Source of the DNA: Deltaproteobacteria bacterium
Lineage (GTDB): Bacteria; Desulfobacterota; Desulfuromonadia; Geobacterales; Pseudopelobacteraceae
Direction: 5' to 3'
DNA length: 64,000 nucleotides
Assembly: GCA_021781535.1 (NCBI GenBank)
Contig: JAJXWO010000014.1
Coordinates: 1 to 64,000 of the forward strand
Positions 63,755 to 64,000 of the stretch are shown piece after piece. The position numbers were made by a program, and so were the translations under genes. Below the pieces are notes generated by a model. It was given only the letters and a program-made list of their open reading frames with translations, had not been told where the DNA came from and made no database searches. Each line of letters starts with the position of its first letter. The stretch's first letter is position 1.

Positions 63755-64000
<246 letters not shown>

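Overview
The window reads as chromosomal DNA of a Geobacter-like member of the Desulfuromonadia (Deltaproteobacteria in the old sense). This is an inference from gene content: a succinyl-CoA:acetate CoA-transferase-type enzyme, futalosine-route menaquinone synthesis (mqnE), anaerobic cobalamin genes, DUF4388/roadblock proteins, a GH57 glucanase beside a sugar nucleotidyltransferase/phosphomannomutase fusion, and a sigma-54 promoter before amtB. No rRNA, tRNA or CRISPR array was seen.

Layout. 0-1.2 kb: a comM (Mg-chelatase-like ATPase) gene is cut at about position 114 and abuts the 3' end of what looks like a serine recombinase gene, so the window appears to start at the edge of an integrated element. 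1.2-29.3 kb: ordinary housekeeping and envelope genes in short operons (pgeF, DedA, fused homocysteine methyltransferase/MTHFR, xerC, roadblock pair, CoA-transferase, Smr, OmpA lipoprotein, cbiF-cbiG-pdxA, mqnE plus a coupled methyltransferase, PAP2, fabH, yggT, cspA, uvrC-miaA, amtB, a TPR/coiled-coil surface protein with a LysM partner, divIVA, slyD). 29.4-31.3 kb: a group II intron of IIC type sits just behind a rho-independent terminator, with a frameshifted maturase. 31.4-43.3 kb: a zinc-ribbon/DUF3426 protein, a glucan/sugar-phosphate cluster (galT, GH57, nucleotidyltransferase fusion), a two-component pair and cysS.

43.3-64 kb: one large minus-strand polysaccharide locus. In transcription order it runs rfbB, a four-helix-bundle gene, rfbA, rfbC, a GT4 glycosyltransferase, a flippase, three GT2 enzymes, a Wzy-like polymerase, an insertion-sequence scar, two more GT2 enzymes, a WecA-like initiating transferase, a Wzi-like porin (broken by an in-frame stop), a Wza-like multi-SLBB export protein and a Wzz-like chain-length protein. 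Together these would make a rhamnose-containing O-antigen or capsule by a Wzx/Wzy-type route. The stretch from about 51.7 to 61.7 kb is clearly richer in A+T than its surroundings, which suggests lateral acquisition. An IS3-family element has landed in an IS4-family element there and left only its ends.

The most unusual signal is a family of degenerate seven-base repeat tracts. They start at or immediately after the stop codons of five different minus-strand genes (pgeF, wzz, wzi, the WecA-like gene, rfbB). In three places two tracts bracket a cargo: two related non-coding inverted-repeat cores (in opposite orientation, either side of the wzz-wza pair) and, inside the rhamnose operon, the four-helix-bundle gene. 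The downstream tract there has become the N-terminus of RfbA. This looks like a cassette-type repeat system that deserves a genome-wide check.
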